Of a DNA stretch of 64,000 nt, positions 10,169 to 21,269 are shown in pieces; the first letter of the stretch is position 1; each line of letters opens with the position of its first letter. The notes beneath the pieces are model-generated. The model was not told the origin of the DNA. It ran no database searches and saw nothing but the letters and a program-made list of their open reading frames with translations. Made by a program: the position numbers and the translations under genes. The stretch comes from Kitagawia praeruptora (lineage: Eukaryota; Streptophyta; Magnoliopsida; Apiales; Apiaceae): positions 2,800,001 through 2,864,000 of the forward strand of contig CM075353.1 in the NCBI GenBank assembly GCA_037693485.1, read 5' to 3'.

Positions 10169-12300
10169 CCATTCGTATTCATGCAGGTTTACCAAAGGTA
10201 TTTTGGGCAGAAAGTATTGCAACATCGGCATATTTGATTAATAGGTTACCTACTCCAGTGATAGGTAACATGTCTCCACTAGAGAAGTTGTTTAAACATG
10301 CCCCTGACTATAGAAAGCTTCGTGTTTTTGGGTGTACTTGTTATGTGCTTCTTCCTAGATCTGAGTACTCAAAAATAGATGCAAAATCAATCAAATGTAT
10401 CTTTCTTGGTTATTCAGAATCACAAAAAGGATATCGTTGTTATGATTGGGAAGGCAAACGAATGAGAATATCTCGAAATGTCATATTTTTTGAAAATCAA
10501 CCATATTTTAAGTCTTCAAATTATTCGTTTGAATCATCAGTTGATAGCTCTTTTCCTCTATCTGTTTTTCCAAGTGATGTGCCAGATATCATTACTTATC
10601 AACGAAGAGCAAAGCTTCCCCCTCCTATGGCTCAACCATCACAGACTCGAGATCCAGGTAATATCGAAACTCTTAGACAACCACCTGTTCCTCCATCTCC
10701 TCCGCCCCAAAATTTTGTTCCACACCGATCATCTCGTGTTAGTAAACAACCTGATCGGTTTTCACTTTTATCTACATTGGATCAATTTTTTGTTCCTAGA
10801 TCTTATAAGCAGGCGGCAAAAACTACGGAATGGAGTCATGCTATGCAGGAAAAGTTAGATGCCTTGATAAAGAATAACACATGGGAGCTTGTTCCTAAAC
10901 CTAAAAATCAGCCGGTGGTTGGATGCAGATGGGTTTATACAATAAAGTTGCGGTCTGATGGTTCATTGGATCGATACAAGGCACGGTTGGTAGCTCAAGG
11001 TTACAAGCAGAAATATGGCATTGATTATGGCGAAACATTCGCTCCTGTTGCCAAAATGACTACCGTTCGTACCTTGATAGCTGTTAGTGCAGTTAGAAAT
11101 TGGGACATCTATCAGATGGACGTTAAGAACGCCTTTCTTAACGGTGATCTCTCTGAAACAGTTTACATGCTTCCTCCTGGATATTCAACTTTTCCAAACA
11201 TGGTTTGCAAATTAAGGAAAGCATTATATGGATTGAAACAAGCTCCCCGTGCTTGGTTTTCTAAACTAAAAGCAGTGTTACAAAAGGCCGGATATTCTCA
11301 AAGTCACAATGACTACTCTCTTTTTATTTCTAACACATCACAAGGAACTGTTTATGCACTCATATATGTCGATGATCTTCTAATCACAGGTGACAATCAA
11401 CAAGGCATACAACATCTTAAACATATTCTTCAACAATCCTTTCAAATGAAGGATCTTGGCCTGGTATCTTACTTTCTTGGATTAGAAATCTCACGACATC
11501 CTGATGGTTACTTTGTAAGTCAGCGTAAATACACTCAAGATCTTATTGAAATGGCAGGCCTTAGTGATGATAAGGTCGTCGATACTCCTCTTGAGCAGAA
11601 TGTCAAGTACAGCAAAAACGATGGCACTCCTATTTCGGATCCAACTCTTTATCAAAGCATCGTTGGAAGTTTAGTATATCTAACTGTGACCCGTCCTGAT
11701 ATTGCCCATGCAGTCCAGCTTGTAAGTCAATTTGTTTCTGATCCTCGAAGACTACATTTAATCGCTGTTCATCGCATTATTCGGTATCTTCGTTCCACTC
11801 CAATGCATGGCTTATCATACTTGCACAAGAGTCCTTTACAGTTGCGAGCTTTCTCTGATGCTAACTATGCAGGCTGTCCAGACACAGCTCGATCGACTAC
11901 TGGTTATTGTATATTTTTGGGCAGTTCTTTGATTTCTTGGAAGTCAAAGAAACAACCGACTGTTTCAAAGTCGTCAACCGAAGCTGAATATCGAGTCATG
12001 TCATCTACGAGTAGTGAGATTATTTGGCTTCAACGACTACTAAAGGACTTTGGTATTCAACTGAAATTTCCCACACCTCTGTACTGTGATAATGAAAGTG
12101 CGGTCAAAATTGCAAGCAATCCTGTTTTCATGAGCGAACCAAATATATTGAAGTCGATTGCCATTTTGTTCGTGAAAAATATGAACAAGGTTTGATTAGT
12201 CTTCCACATGTTCCATCTAAGGACCAACTTGCTGATTTCTTTACGAAATCACAAACAAAAAGCCGACATAATCATTTCATCAACAAACTACTGGTCAGTC
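10169..12300 (+). pseudogene. Copia integrase C-terminus, reverse transcriptase and RNase H (broken at the end)
   Basis: Open from the hAT scar to 12,195. Order: integrase C-terminal part (FWAESIATSAYLINRLPT, FGCTCYVLLP, CIFLGYSESQKGYRCYD); Pro-rich linker; RVT_2 reverse transcriptase with NNTWELVP, GCRWVYTIK, QMDVKNAFLNGDL, ALYGLKQAPRAWF and the catalytic YVDD in LIYVDDLLITGD. RNase H follows with FSDANYAGCPDTARSTTGY and SKSSTEAEYRVM. A frameshift near 12,140 displaces the last ~60 residues, which continue in another frame to about 12,313. Apart from that shift the RT and RNase H look well preserved. Confidence 0.9.
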
Positions 12301-12322
12301 CACCATTAGTTTGAGGGGGAGT

Positions 12323-12540
12323 GTAAACAGATGTAAATAGCTGCCCATATCACGGCTGTATATTTGTTATATCTAGATGTTAATAGCTGTTAGAGTCTAA
12401 TATGTTAGGCTAGTTTGAAGGCTTGACATTAACAAACATGTATGTAAACCATGATGTCATTTGATTGTTTTGTAGCCTATAAATAAGGCATTTGTTTGTT
12501 GTAAATGAGAAGCTTAAGTGCTCCTATATCAACTCTATTA
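12323..12540 (+). repeat. 3' LTR of the Copia element
   Basis: 218 bp, starting 'tgtaaacagatg' and ending 'caactctatta', with AAATA following. It lacks a few bases found in the left LTR ('catat' region near 7,047). Confidence 0.9.
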
Positions 12541-12665
12541 AAATAGACTCCAAGGAACGAAGATTATGCAAGTCTCAAGAACTAATACAATACTATAAGC
12601 TTCAAAATCCCGGTAATCTGCTAAAGCACTGGTGTGTCATAACACAAGTTAAAAGTTAAAAGGTA

Positions 12666-12737
12666 AAAAGAGGTTATCCAGTCACACCTTCTAGTATGTC
12701 TACTTTGTTATGACTTTACTCAAGTCTATGGCCCTGC
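12666..12737 (-). pseudogene. 16S rRNA 3'-end fragment, copy A2
   Basis: Type A block with extra changes ('aagaggttatccagtcacac', 'ttgttatgactttactcaag'). It begins about 120 bp downstream of the Copia insertion. Confidence 0.7.
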
Positions 12738-13570
12738 TTTTGTCTTAACAATTTCAATCCAATCAATAGCCCTTGTTACGACTTCACTCAAATCACTAGC
12801 CCTGCTTTTGTAAAAGTACTTGTACCAAAAGGGAAGGGTAAGTCGGCAATTTTTTTTTTTTTGCATTTTTATGATTTATTCCAGTTTTTCAATAGTGAAA
12901 GTAGAAGAATATCCATTATTCAATAGTGGAACATGTTAAATGTGTTGCCCACCTACCCCGCCCACATAATTGTAGTCTTGGCTAGACGCTTATAAACATA
13001 ACTATGAAATAAATTTATTTCAATGAGGGACAAAAAGCAGACGAGTTTAGTTCGCTCATATGTCCTTGTACGACTACCTTAATTACATTAAGAAATGGAG
13101 GTTTTTTTTTAACTCATACACAGTGTTGAGTGTGTTGCTGGAAAGGAAAGGAGATTAATAATATTTACTGCGTTTTCTCCCCTTCAAAAATTGTAGTAAT
13201 TCATCTTAAACATCTAGTTGTGGTCCTTGATGTCATTCAGAGTTAAGAATCTCACGAATTCAAATCCAAACCATGTCTTCAAAATTAGTGTAAAATGATC
13301 AAATATAGATAAGTCAAATAATTTCGAAATGAAACTTACATAAACGACAAAGAATGGAACGACATTAAACATGCCGTAGATAGTGGGTGGGTGAGCATTC
13401 TGTGTATTAATGCACTATTTAACCTGATGAATATAAAGAAGTTAGACAAATGTTAAATAAACTCTAATGAACAAAGATTATGCAAGTCCAACAACTAATA
13501 CAATACTTTAAGCTTCAAGAACTCAGGAATCTACGGAAGCAATGGTGTGTCATACCACAAGATAAAAGTT

Positions 13571-13644
13571 AAAAGAAGATCATACAGCCGCACCTTCCAC
13601 TACGGCTATCTTGTTACGACTTCACTCCAATCACTAGTCCAGCC
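13571..13644 (-). pseudogene. 16S rRNA 3'-end fragment, copy B2
   Basis: Type B block; 'cagccgcaccttccactacg' and 'ttgttacgacttcactccaa' are intact. The short open frame across it is a chance frame. Confidence 0.7.
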
Positions 13645-14468
13645 TTTTCTAAACGACTTCACTACAATCAATTGCCAGGCTTTTGAAAAGGTACTTGTAG
13701 CAAAAAGGAGGAAGGGCAAGTCAACAATTTTTACTGGTATTTTATTATTTATTTTGATCTGGTTTTTCAGTAATGGAATATCTACCTATTTTTCAGTAAT
13801 GTAACATGTCATATGTGTTGCCCACCTACCTTGCCCCCGTAATTGTACTCTCCACTAAACGCTTATTATACAAGATTGTGAACTAAATTTATTAATTTAT
13901 TTCGATGAGGGACAAAAAGCATACAAGTTTAGTTTGCTCATATATCCTTGTATATCTGGTTTAATTACATTAAGAAACACCGGTCATCCAACTCATACAC
14001 AATGGTTATGGTTATAGTGTTGCAGCAATGGAAGGAGAATAAAACTTTGATTTAGTACTATAATCTATTATACTACACAAAATTTACTCCATACTCGCCC
14101 CCTCAAAAAATGTAGTATAAAATCTTAGACATCTAGTCGTGGTTCTCAATATAGTTATGGATCTCAAATTAAAAAAAATTTCTTCAAAGTTAGTTTAAAA
14201 TGATCAAATTTAGCTTAGTCAAAAAACTTGGTGGCCAAACTTACATGATCGGCCATGGATAGAATGACATGAAGTATACTGCAAATAGGGGAGACATTGT
14301 TTGCATTAATGCACCCTATATTCTGTGAACATAAAGACGACATACAAATGTTAAATAGACTCCAAGGAACGAAGATTATGCAAGTCGAAGAACTAATACA
14401 ATACTATAAGCTTCAAAAGCTTACTAATCTGCTAAAGCATTGGTGTGTCATAACACAAGTTAAAAGGT

Positions 14469-14542
14469 AAAAGGAGGTGATATAGTCGCACCTTCCAGTA
14501 TGTCTACTTTGTTACGACTTCACTCAAGTCACTAGCCCTGCC
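14469..14542 (-). pseudogene. 16S rRNA 3'-end fragment, copy A3
   Basis: Type A block, almost identical to A1 ('aaaaggaggtgatatagtcg'). This fits A1 and A3 being paralogous positions of a duplicated higher-order unit. Confidence 0.8.
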
Positions 14543-14920
14543 TTTTTCTTAACGACTTCAATCCAATCACTAGCCCTTGTTATGACTTCACTCAAATCAC
14601 TAGCCCTGCAGTTGTAAAAGTACTTGTAGCAAAAGGGGGAAGGGTAAGTCGGCAACTTTGTTTTGCTTTTTTATGATTTATTTCGTTTTGGTGGCAACCA
14701 CCTGTTTTTCAATAGTGGAAGTAGAAGAATATCCATTATTCAGTAGTGGAACATGTTAAATGTGTTGCCCACCTACCCCGCCCCCGTAATTGTAGTCTCG
14801 ACTTATAAACATAACTATGAACTATATTTATTTCGATAGGGGACAAAGAGCAGACGAGTTTAGTTCGCTCATATATCCTTGTATGACTGGTTTAATTACA
14901 TTATGAAATGCTGGTCATTT

Positions 14921-15057
14921 GAGCACGATGAGATAGCACAAGTGGTAAGGGCTTGTCTCTCGTCGTCCAAGAGTCCTGGATTCGATTCTCGCTCACCCTC
15001 GAGATTTGTTAGAACAAATAATCACTTGTAAGGCATATAAGCCTAATTATTCAAAAA
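14921..15057 (+). mobile_element. tRNA-derived SINE, copy 2 (same insertion, duplicated with the array)
   Basis: It occupies the same array position as the copy at 5,542, with the same junctions ('gaaatgctggtcattt' left, 'aagaaatgctagtcattt' right). It has the same A and B boxes and a shorter A-tract. The equivalent sites in units 2 and 4 (about 13,090 and 17,283) are empty. Identical junctions mean it was copied by array duplication, not inserted twice. Confidence 0.85.
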
Positions 15058-15532
15058 AGAAATGCTAGTCATTTAACTCATACACAATATTGAGTGTGTT
15101 GCAGGAAAGGAAAGGAGATTAATAATTTTTACTGCATATTCTCCCCCTAAAAAGTTATAGTGTTTCATCTTAAACATCTAGTTGTGGTTCTTGAGTCATT
15201 TATAGTTAAGAATCTCACAAATTCAAATCAGAACCATATCTTCAAATTAGTGTAAAATGATCAAATATAGCTAAGTCATAAAACTTCGAAGTGAAACTTA
15301 CAAAAATGACAAGGGATGGAACGATATTAAACATGCTGTAAATAGTTGGTGGGTGGGCATTCTTTGTATTAATGAACTCTTTAACCTGATGAATATAAAG
15401 AAGTTAGACAAAACTTAAATAAACTCTAATGGACGAAGATTATGTAAGTCGAATAACTAATACAATACTTTAAGCTTCAAAAGCTCAGGAATCTACTAAA
15501 GCAATGGTGTGTCATAACACAAGCTAAAAGTT

Positions 15533-15606
15533 AAAAGAAGATCATCCAGCCGCACCTTTCACTACGGCTATCTTGTTACGACTTCACTCCTATCACTAGT
15601 CCATCC
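15533..15606 (-). pseudogene. 16S rRNA 3'-end fragment, copy B3
   Basis: Type B block with 'gatcatccagccgcaccttt' and 'ttgttacgacttcactccta'. Confidence 0.7.
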
Positions 15607-16167
15607 TTTTGAAAACGACTTCACTACAGTCAATTGCCAGGCTTTTGAAAAGGTACTTGTAGCAAAAGGGGGAAGGGCAAGTCAATAGTTTTTATTGGTA
15701 TTTTATAATTTATTTTGATCTGGTGGCATATCTACCTATTTTCAGTAGTGTAACATGTCAAATGTGTTGCCCACCTACCTCACCCCTGTAATTGTAGTCT
15801 CCACTAAATGCTTATATATACAAGACTGTGAGCTAAATTTATTAATTTATTTCGATGAGGGACAAAAAGCATACAAGTTTAGTTTGCTCATATATCTGGT
15901 TTATTTACATTAAGAAACGCTGGTCATCTAACTCATACACAATGTTAATAGTGTTGCATGAATGGAAGGAGAATAAAACTTTTATTTAGTACTATAATCT
16001 ATTATACTACATATATTTACTCCATGTTCGCCCCCTCAAAGATGTAGTATTAAATCTTAGAAATCTAGTCGTGGTTCTCAATAAAGTTAAGGATCTCAAA
16101 TTCAAAAGAATTTCTTCAAGTTAGTGTAAAACGAATCAAATATAGCCTAGTCAGAAAACTTGGTGGC

Positions 16168-16601
16168 TGTCAGGATGTGTGTCCTGTAGTAGTACTTACT
16201 GTATTAGTATTACTTGTGTAGTATTGCTGTGTTACTAGTATTCAGTGGGAAGGGTAGTTTTGTCCTTTCATATGAGTTAGTTACAGATTATCCAGGTCTA
16301 TAAATACTTGATTGTGTTTTGTATTTTCATTACGTGATATATGAAATGTAATCTGTTTCCACCAATCTTCTTTCTCTCTCAATAACTACTTTCTCTCTCT
16401 AGGCTTTCTAACTCAAATCTCTCTCTAAACTCTGTCTCTATCTCATTTCTGCTCTGAATCTCTCCGTTTCTCTTCTGATTTCTCTCTATTCTCTGCTATA
16501 ATCACTGATTCTAGCTGTTATCTTACATTTTCTGCACTTATAAACCAGAAAATACCAAAAATATACATAAAAACAAGTCATGAACACACTAGTTCCTGAC
16601 A
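16168..16601. mobile_element. Solo LTR, 434 bp, with GTGGC target duplication
   Basis: Begins TGTCAGGATG and ends TTCCTGACA. A perfect 5 bp duplication GTGGC lies at 16163-16167 and 16602-16606. Inside are a TATA-like 'ctataaatac' near 16,291 and a long pyrimidine-rich tract (16,366-16,490), as in a U3-R-U5 structure. No internal retroelement sequence remains, so recombination between LTRs removed it. It interrupts an array unit. Confidence 0.9.
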
Positions 16602-16846
16602 GTGGCGAAACTTACATGATCGACCATGGATAGAATGACATGAAGTATACTGCAAATAGGGGAGACATTGTTTGCGTTAATGCATCCTTTATTCTGTGAA
16701 CATAAAGAAGACATTCAAATATTAAATAGACTCCAAGGAACGAAGATAATGCAATTCGAAGAAATAATGCAATACTAAAAGCTTCAAAAGATAGGTAATC
16801 TGCTAAAGCATTGGTGTGTCATAACACAAGTTATAAGTTAAAAGGT

Positions 16847-16920
16847 AAAAGAAGGTGATCCAGTCGCACCTTCTAGTATGTCTACTTTGTTACGACTTCA
16901 CTCAAGTCACTGGCCCTGCC
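16847..16920 (-). pseudogene. 16S rRNA 3'-end fragment, copy A4
   Basis: Type A block 'gaaggtgatccagtcgcacc', 'ttgttacgacttcactcaag', 'tggccctgcc'. It retains the best GATCC form of the anti-Shine-Dalgarno neighbourhood among the A copies. Confidence 0.75.
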
Positions 16921-17712
16921 TTTTTCTCAACGACTTCAATCCAATCACTAGCCCTTGTTACGACTTCACTCAAATCACTAGCCCTTCCTTTGTAAAAGTA
17001 CTTGTAGCAAAAGGGAGAAGGGTAAGTCGGCAACTTTTTTTTGCATTTTTATGATTTATTCCGTTTTGGTGGCAACCACCTGTTTTTAAATAGTGGAAGT
17101 AGAAGAATGTCAGTAGTGGAACATGTTAAATGTGTTGCCCACCTACCCCGCCCCCGTAACTGTACTCTCGACTAGATGCTTATAAACATAACTATGAACT
17201 AAATTTATTTCAATGAGGGACAAAAAGCAGATGAGTTTAGTTCGCGCAAATGTCCTTGTATGACTGGTTTAATTACATTAAGAAATGCAGGTTATTTAAC
17301 TCATTCACAATATTGAGTGTGTTGCAGGAAAGGAGATTAATAATATTTACTGCCTATTCTCTCACCCTCAAAAATTATAGTATTTCATCTTAAACATCTA
17401 GTTGTGGTTCTTCATGTCATTTATAGTTAAGAATCTCACAAATTCAAATTAAAACCATATCTTCAAAATTTGTGTAAAATGATCAAATATAGCTAAGTCA
17501 TAAAACTTCGAAGTGAAACTTACATAAACGACAAAGGATGTAACAACATTAAACATGCTGTAGATAGTGGGTGGGTGGGTGGGCATTCTTTGCATTAATG
17601 CACTCTTTAACCTGATGAATACAAAGAAATTAGAGAAATGTTAAATACTTTAAGCTTCAGGAGCTAGGGAATCTACTAAAGCAATGGTGTGTCATAACAC
17701 AAGCTAAAAGTT

Positions 17713-17786
17713 AAAGGGAGATCATCCAGCCGCACCTTCCACTACAGCTAACTTGTTACGACTTCGCTCCAATCACTAGTCCAGCC
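17713..17786 (-). pseudogene. 16S rRNA 3'-end fragment, copy B4
   Basis: Type B block 'gggagatcatccagccgcac', with 'cttgttacgacttcgctcca' and 'agtccagcc'. It is the last copy before the array ends near 18,205. Confidence 0.7.
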
Positions 17787-18205
17787 TTTTCTAAACAACG
17801 TCACTCTAGTCAATTGCCATGCTTTTAAAAAGGTACTTGTAGCAAAATGGGGAAGGGCAAGTCAATAGTTTTTACTGGTATTTTATTATTTATTTTGATT
17901 TGGTGGTAACCACCTGTTTTTCAGTGATGGAATATATATCTATTTTTCAGTAGTGTAACATGTCAAATGTGTTGCCCACCTACCCCGCCCCCGCAATTGT
18001 AGTCTCCACTAAACGCTTATATGTATAAGACTTTGAACTGAATTTATTAATTTATTTCGATGAGGGACAAAAGCATACAAGTTTAGTTTGCTCATATATC
18101 CTTGTATATCTTGTTTAATTACATTAAGAAACGCCGGTCATCTAACTCATACACAATGATAGTGTTGCAGGAAAGGAAGGAGAATAAAACTTTGATTTAC
18201 CCGAA

Positions 18206-18655
18206 CACACTCATTAATTCCTAATATTTTCATTGCAATTTTACTTATTCACACCTACGTCATCTCATGGAAATTTCAATTTTTTGTTTCCGGATACACG
18301 AGCAACCTGCCATAGTCTCAGATATATATCTCCAATATGATTAGCTCACAACGATTACGATGGCACTCATCAACTACACGTGACAAATGATCAAGGTCGA
18401 TTATTAAAAATGCTGATTCTTTTAGCATACATAGTATCCTTCATGTTCCATCTATATATTAAAAATCACTCAATTAAACAGTCAGTCTAGGATACTTCAC
18501 TTCATCTTTAATTTAATTGGTTTCTTTCGATATTACAAAGCATGTTTCTTACAGTTCCTACCTAAATTAATATTAAAGGGTTAAATAAATCTTGAAATAA
18601 TTTTTTGTATATTCAGCCCTTTACTTTTTGTCAGATGCATATTTTCACCCTCTAA
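18206..18655. other. Flank of the array, no gene seen
   Basis: AT-rich. About 18,225-18,410 is a diverged copy of the segment at 3,890-4,045, so the same sequence brackets the array at both ends. Confidence 0.4.
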
Positions 18656-19000
18656 AAACATCTCCAAGAGTCTCTTAACTCACTTTTAAATATAATATAA
18701 AATATAGGCTCTTAGTAACTTAATGTACATTCATCTCCAACAATATTCTTTATACTCACTCCTTATTTAATTTTATATTACTAAAAGTAAGTTGAATTCA
18801 TAAAAAGACAAAAGAAAAGTGGTGGAGAGAATGTATCTTATGGATTTAATAAAAAATATTAGTTAGGAGTGGATAGAAGCTCTTACAATTGAGGAGAGAT
18901 TACATTTTTAGTGACTAAGAGTCTCTTGGAGCACACTTTTTTCTTCTCTATCCTCACATCTCACTTAAGAGCCAAGATGAAGAGGCTCTTGATGATGCTC
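18656..19000. mobile_element. Tourist/PIF-Harbinger-like MITE 1
   Basis: Terminal blocks 'aaacatctccaagagtctctt' and 'aagaggctcttgatgatgctc' are imperfect inverted repeats, flanked by TAA at 18653-18655 and 19001-19003. A second inverted match to the left end at about 18,905-18,935 ('aagagtctcttggagcac') suggests an internal end or a composite origin. Confidence 0.6.
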
Positions 19001-19003
19001 TAA

Positions 19004-19365
19004 GAGCAACTCCAAGAAGCTCTCTAAATTGGCTCCTTGGCCAAAATTTGAGGAAATTAGCACAAAAGTTATCTCCAACAGCCTCTTATCCTCTCCTCAA
19101 TTACTTAGGAGCTTTAAATTCTTCTTCAAAACTAAGAGTCTCTCTCCTCTCCTCTCCCTTCTTCATTCAATTTTATAATATCAAATATTCACTTCCCTCT
19201 CATTCTATTTACTTTCTGGGCAGTTGGTTTTAAAAAAAAATGAAGAAGGAGTTGGTTTAAAGAAAATTGTTGGAGACAATTTGAAATTCTGGCTCCTAAA
19301 TACTTAAGAGCCCATTGAATAATATTATTTTTGAGTAGGAAGCCAAGAGCTTCTTGGAGTTGCTC
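19004..19365. mobile_element. Tourist/PIF-Harbinger-like MITE 2
   Basis: 362 bp with termini GAGCAACTCCAAGAAGCTC and GAGCTTCTTGGAGTTGCTC, flanked by the 3 bp duplication TAA (19001-19003 and 19366-19368). It shares the left TAA with MITE 1. Confidence 0.75.
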
Positions 19366-19368
19366 TAA

Positions 19369-21269
19369 GATTCTAAACTGTACATCCTAACTCTTATTTA
19401 CGAGGTATTCAAGAAGACACGATACACTCAATTTTAGATTATATGGAATAAAATAAAAAATAAATCAATAGGTTAAATCAACAAAACAAATAAAAATATA
19501 AGCAAAAACTTTGTGAGCAATTCCAGGTTCCTAACCCATCTCATAAAAGCAAAACCTAAAAGATACAATACTTGTGATTCACATAGATAAATAAACAAGT
19601 ATACCTTCAACTAAAAATTAAGCAAGAATAAAAAATGAATCAATGATAACAAGAAATAAATCGAGAAAACTTTTCTGAATGGAAGTCGTGGCAGTGGACT
19701 AAAGTTGAATTTTACCCTCTATACAAAAACGTACACAGACTCACTGTGCTGTGTTTCACGGCATTCTTACTAGTGTATCACTGCGGTAGTACACAAAAAA
19801 ATTGTAAAAACTTTTGATTATTGCTAAAACAAGATAATTTAAGAATCAAAACAAAATCCGAATACGAAAATAATCTAGTCATACGTATAAAGTTACCATT
19901 CAGATTTCACACAAAACCAAGGCGCGAACCTATTTTGTTTATAGTAGCTTAGCTTAATCCTCTTGAAATCCTAAAATAGCTTGTATATTTCAAAGGCATG
20001 GCTACAAATTACGACCTAAACAACTAAACAAGCAGTGTATTGTACATCACGAGTATCGAAGAGAATCGAAGTTCTCGTGTTTGTGAATTATGTTGGAAAC
20101 ATGTAGTCATAGCAGATTAGAGACAAAATCAAACATTACGTCTAACCCTAACTTTGAATTTTGTGGAATGATTTTAGAAAAACTAAATCAGAGAGTTAAA
20201 AAATTAACGAAATATGATGATATTCAATCAAAGAAAAACATAAATGGAGATGTATGGATGTAGGTGTATACCTTTCTGATCGCTATCAAACCCAAGCATT
20301 ACAGGGGAGAACAGAGTGATAAAACTTTGCTTGAAAACCCCTTTTTAAAACATTTAAGAATGATAAAATAAAATAAACAAATATTTTTGGGAATTGGGAA
20401 CACAAATTTTCTAAATGCTAGTAATATTCTTATTTTATTGTGAAACAGCCCATTTTTTTAAAATGCTGTCAAGATATGTATCATACTCAAAAACACATTC
20501 ACTTGATATAAATTTATCAAATATATATTGAAAATAATCAAATGTATATTGATAATAATTAATTAAGAAATGTGTATCATGTTATAAAAAATATGATAAA
20601 TTGATAATTATAAAATTTCTTCAATTTAATCGAGTTGGTGTGTAATTTATTCATATGTAAAAGTAAATTTTACAATATTACTTGTATTTAAATTGTGAAT
20701 GTTGATTGAAAATTTTATATATTTTCGTATCATGATTCTCACGGTCACTGATTACGAATTTTTCGAAAAGTTAAATTTGCCTATTTATTATTGTAAAAAA
20801 AGATGCAGGGATTTTGAAAGATATTACAAGCTTTCAGTTGTGAATAAGATCATGCAATAAGATCATGCAAAACAGGTATTTCAAACTAAAAGAAGACTTG
20901 AATATATATGGCAAAAGTTCGGTAAAGAATATTTTGATTGTAAAAGAAAATTCTAACTTGCATTTTTATTTAAAGGCATAAGAAAATTGTGTACAAATGA
21001 TTTTTCATAATTTATGTAAATATAGCTAAATAAATAGAATATAGGAGTATATACATTTATTTGGTGAAAGGAAATATTGGTGTTAGAGTCTCCAAATCCC
21101 CACATTTCTCTCTGATCCTACCGTTGCATGCATGTTATGTTTCATGCTTCACAAACGTAGGCACACCAAAATATTGTCCTACCTCAAACCTTTTTATTCC
21201 TCTTCATCATCTTCATCAACATCAATAATCGTATGGTGTGTTAATACTAGGATTTTGTAGCTAGGAAGA
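19369..21269. other. Intergenic region upstream of the VAMP gene
   Basis: Strongly AT-rich, no frame with recognisable coding content. The last ~150 bp before the VAMP ATG contain a pyrimidine/CATCATC-rich leader-like stretch (21,180-21,230), which may be the 5' UTR. No clear TATA box could be assigned. Confidence 0.4.

Larger units (their letters stand above)
6961..12540 (+). mobile_element. Degenerate Ty1/Copia LTR retrotransposon, flanked by 5 bp AAATA
   Basis: LTRs lie at 6961-7184 and 12323-12540, with a perfect 5 bp duplication AAATA at 6956-6960 and 12541-12545. The uninterrupted target is visible in the paralogous array unit near 14,353. A primer-binding site 'tggtatcaaagcc' complementary to initiator tRNA-Met starts at 7185, right after the left LTR. 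A polypurine tract (gaggggga) precedes the right LTR. The gene order gag, protease, integrase, RT, RNase H is Copia type. The reading frame is broken by several shifts and by a hAT element in the integrase, so it cannot be autonomous. The LTRs differ at roughly 3% of positions plus one small indel, so insertion is moderately recent. Confidence 0.95.
4310..18205. repeat. Higher-order tandem array carrying plastid 16S rRNA 3'-end fragments
   Basis: Two related unit types alternate (A-B-A-B-A-B-A-B). Each has the same landmark order: a 16S-like 3' end in antisense, 'acttgtagcaaaagggggaag', 'ggtggcaaccacctgttttt', 'cccacctaccccgcccccg', 'caagtttagtttgctcatata', 'ggttctcaatatagttaagg', and 'gcaagtcgaa(c/g)aactaat'. 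Starts of the 16S blocks are A 5,084, B 6,168, A 12,666, B 13,571, A 14,469, B 15,533, A 16,847, B 17,713. After subtracting the inserted Copia and solo LTR, the A-to-A spacing is about 1.8-2.0 kb. The SINE occurs only in A copies 1 and 3, which points to a four-block higher-order unit duplicated once. Confidence 0.85.

Noticed and set aside
9288..10169. MULE assignment for the insertion in the Copia integrase
   Set aside because: The match first looked like a 9 bp duplication, but an 8 bp ATCACGAG duplication with CAGTG/CACTA ends fits hAT and leaves no unexplained base.
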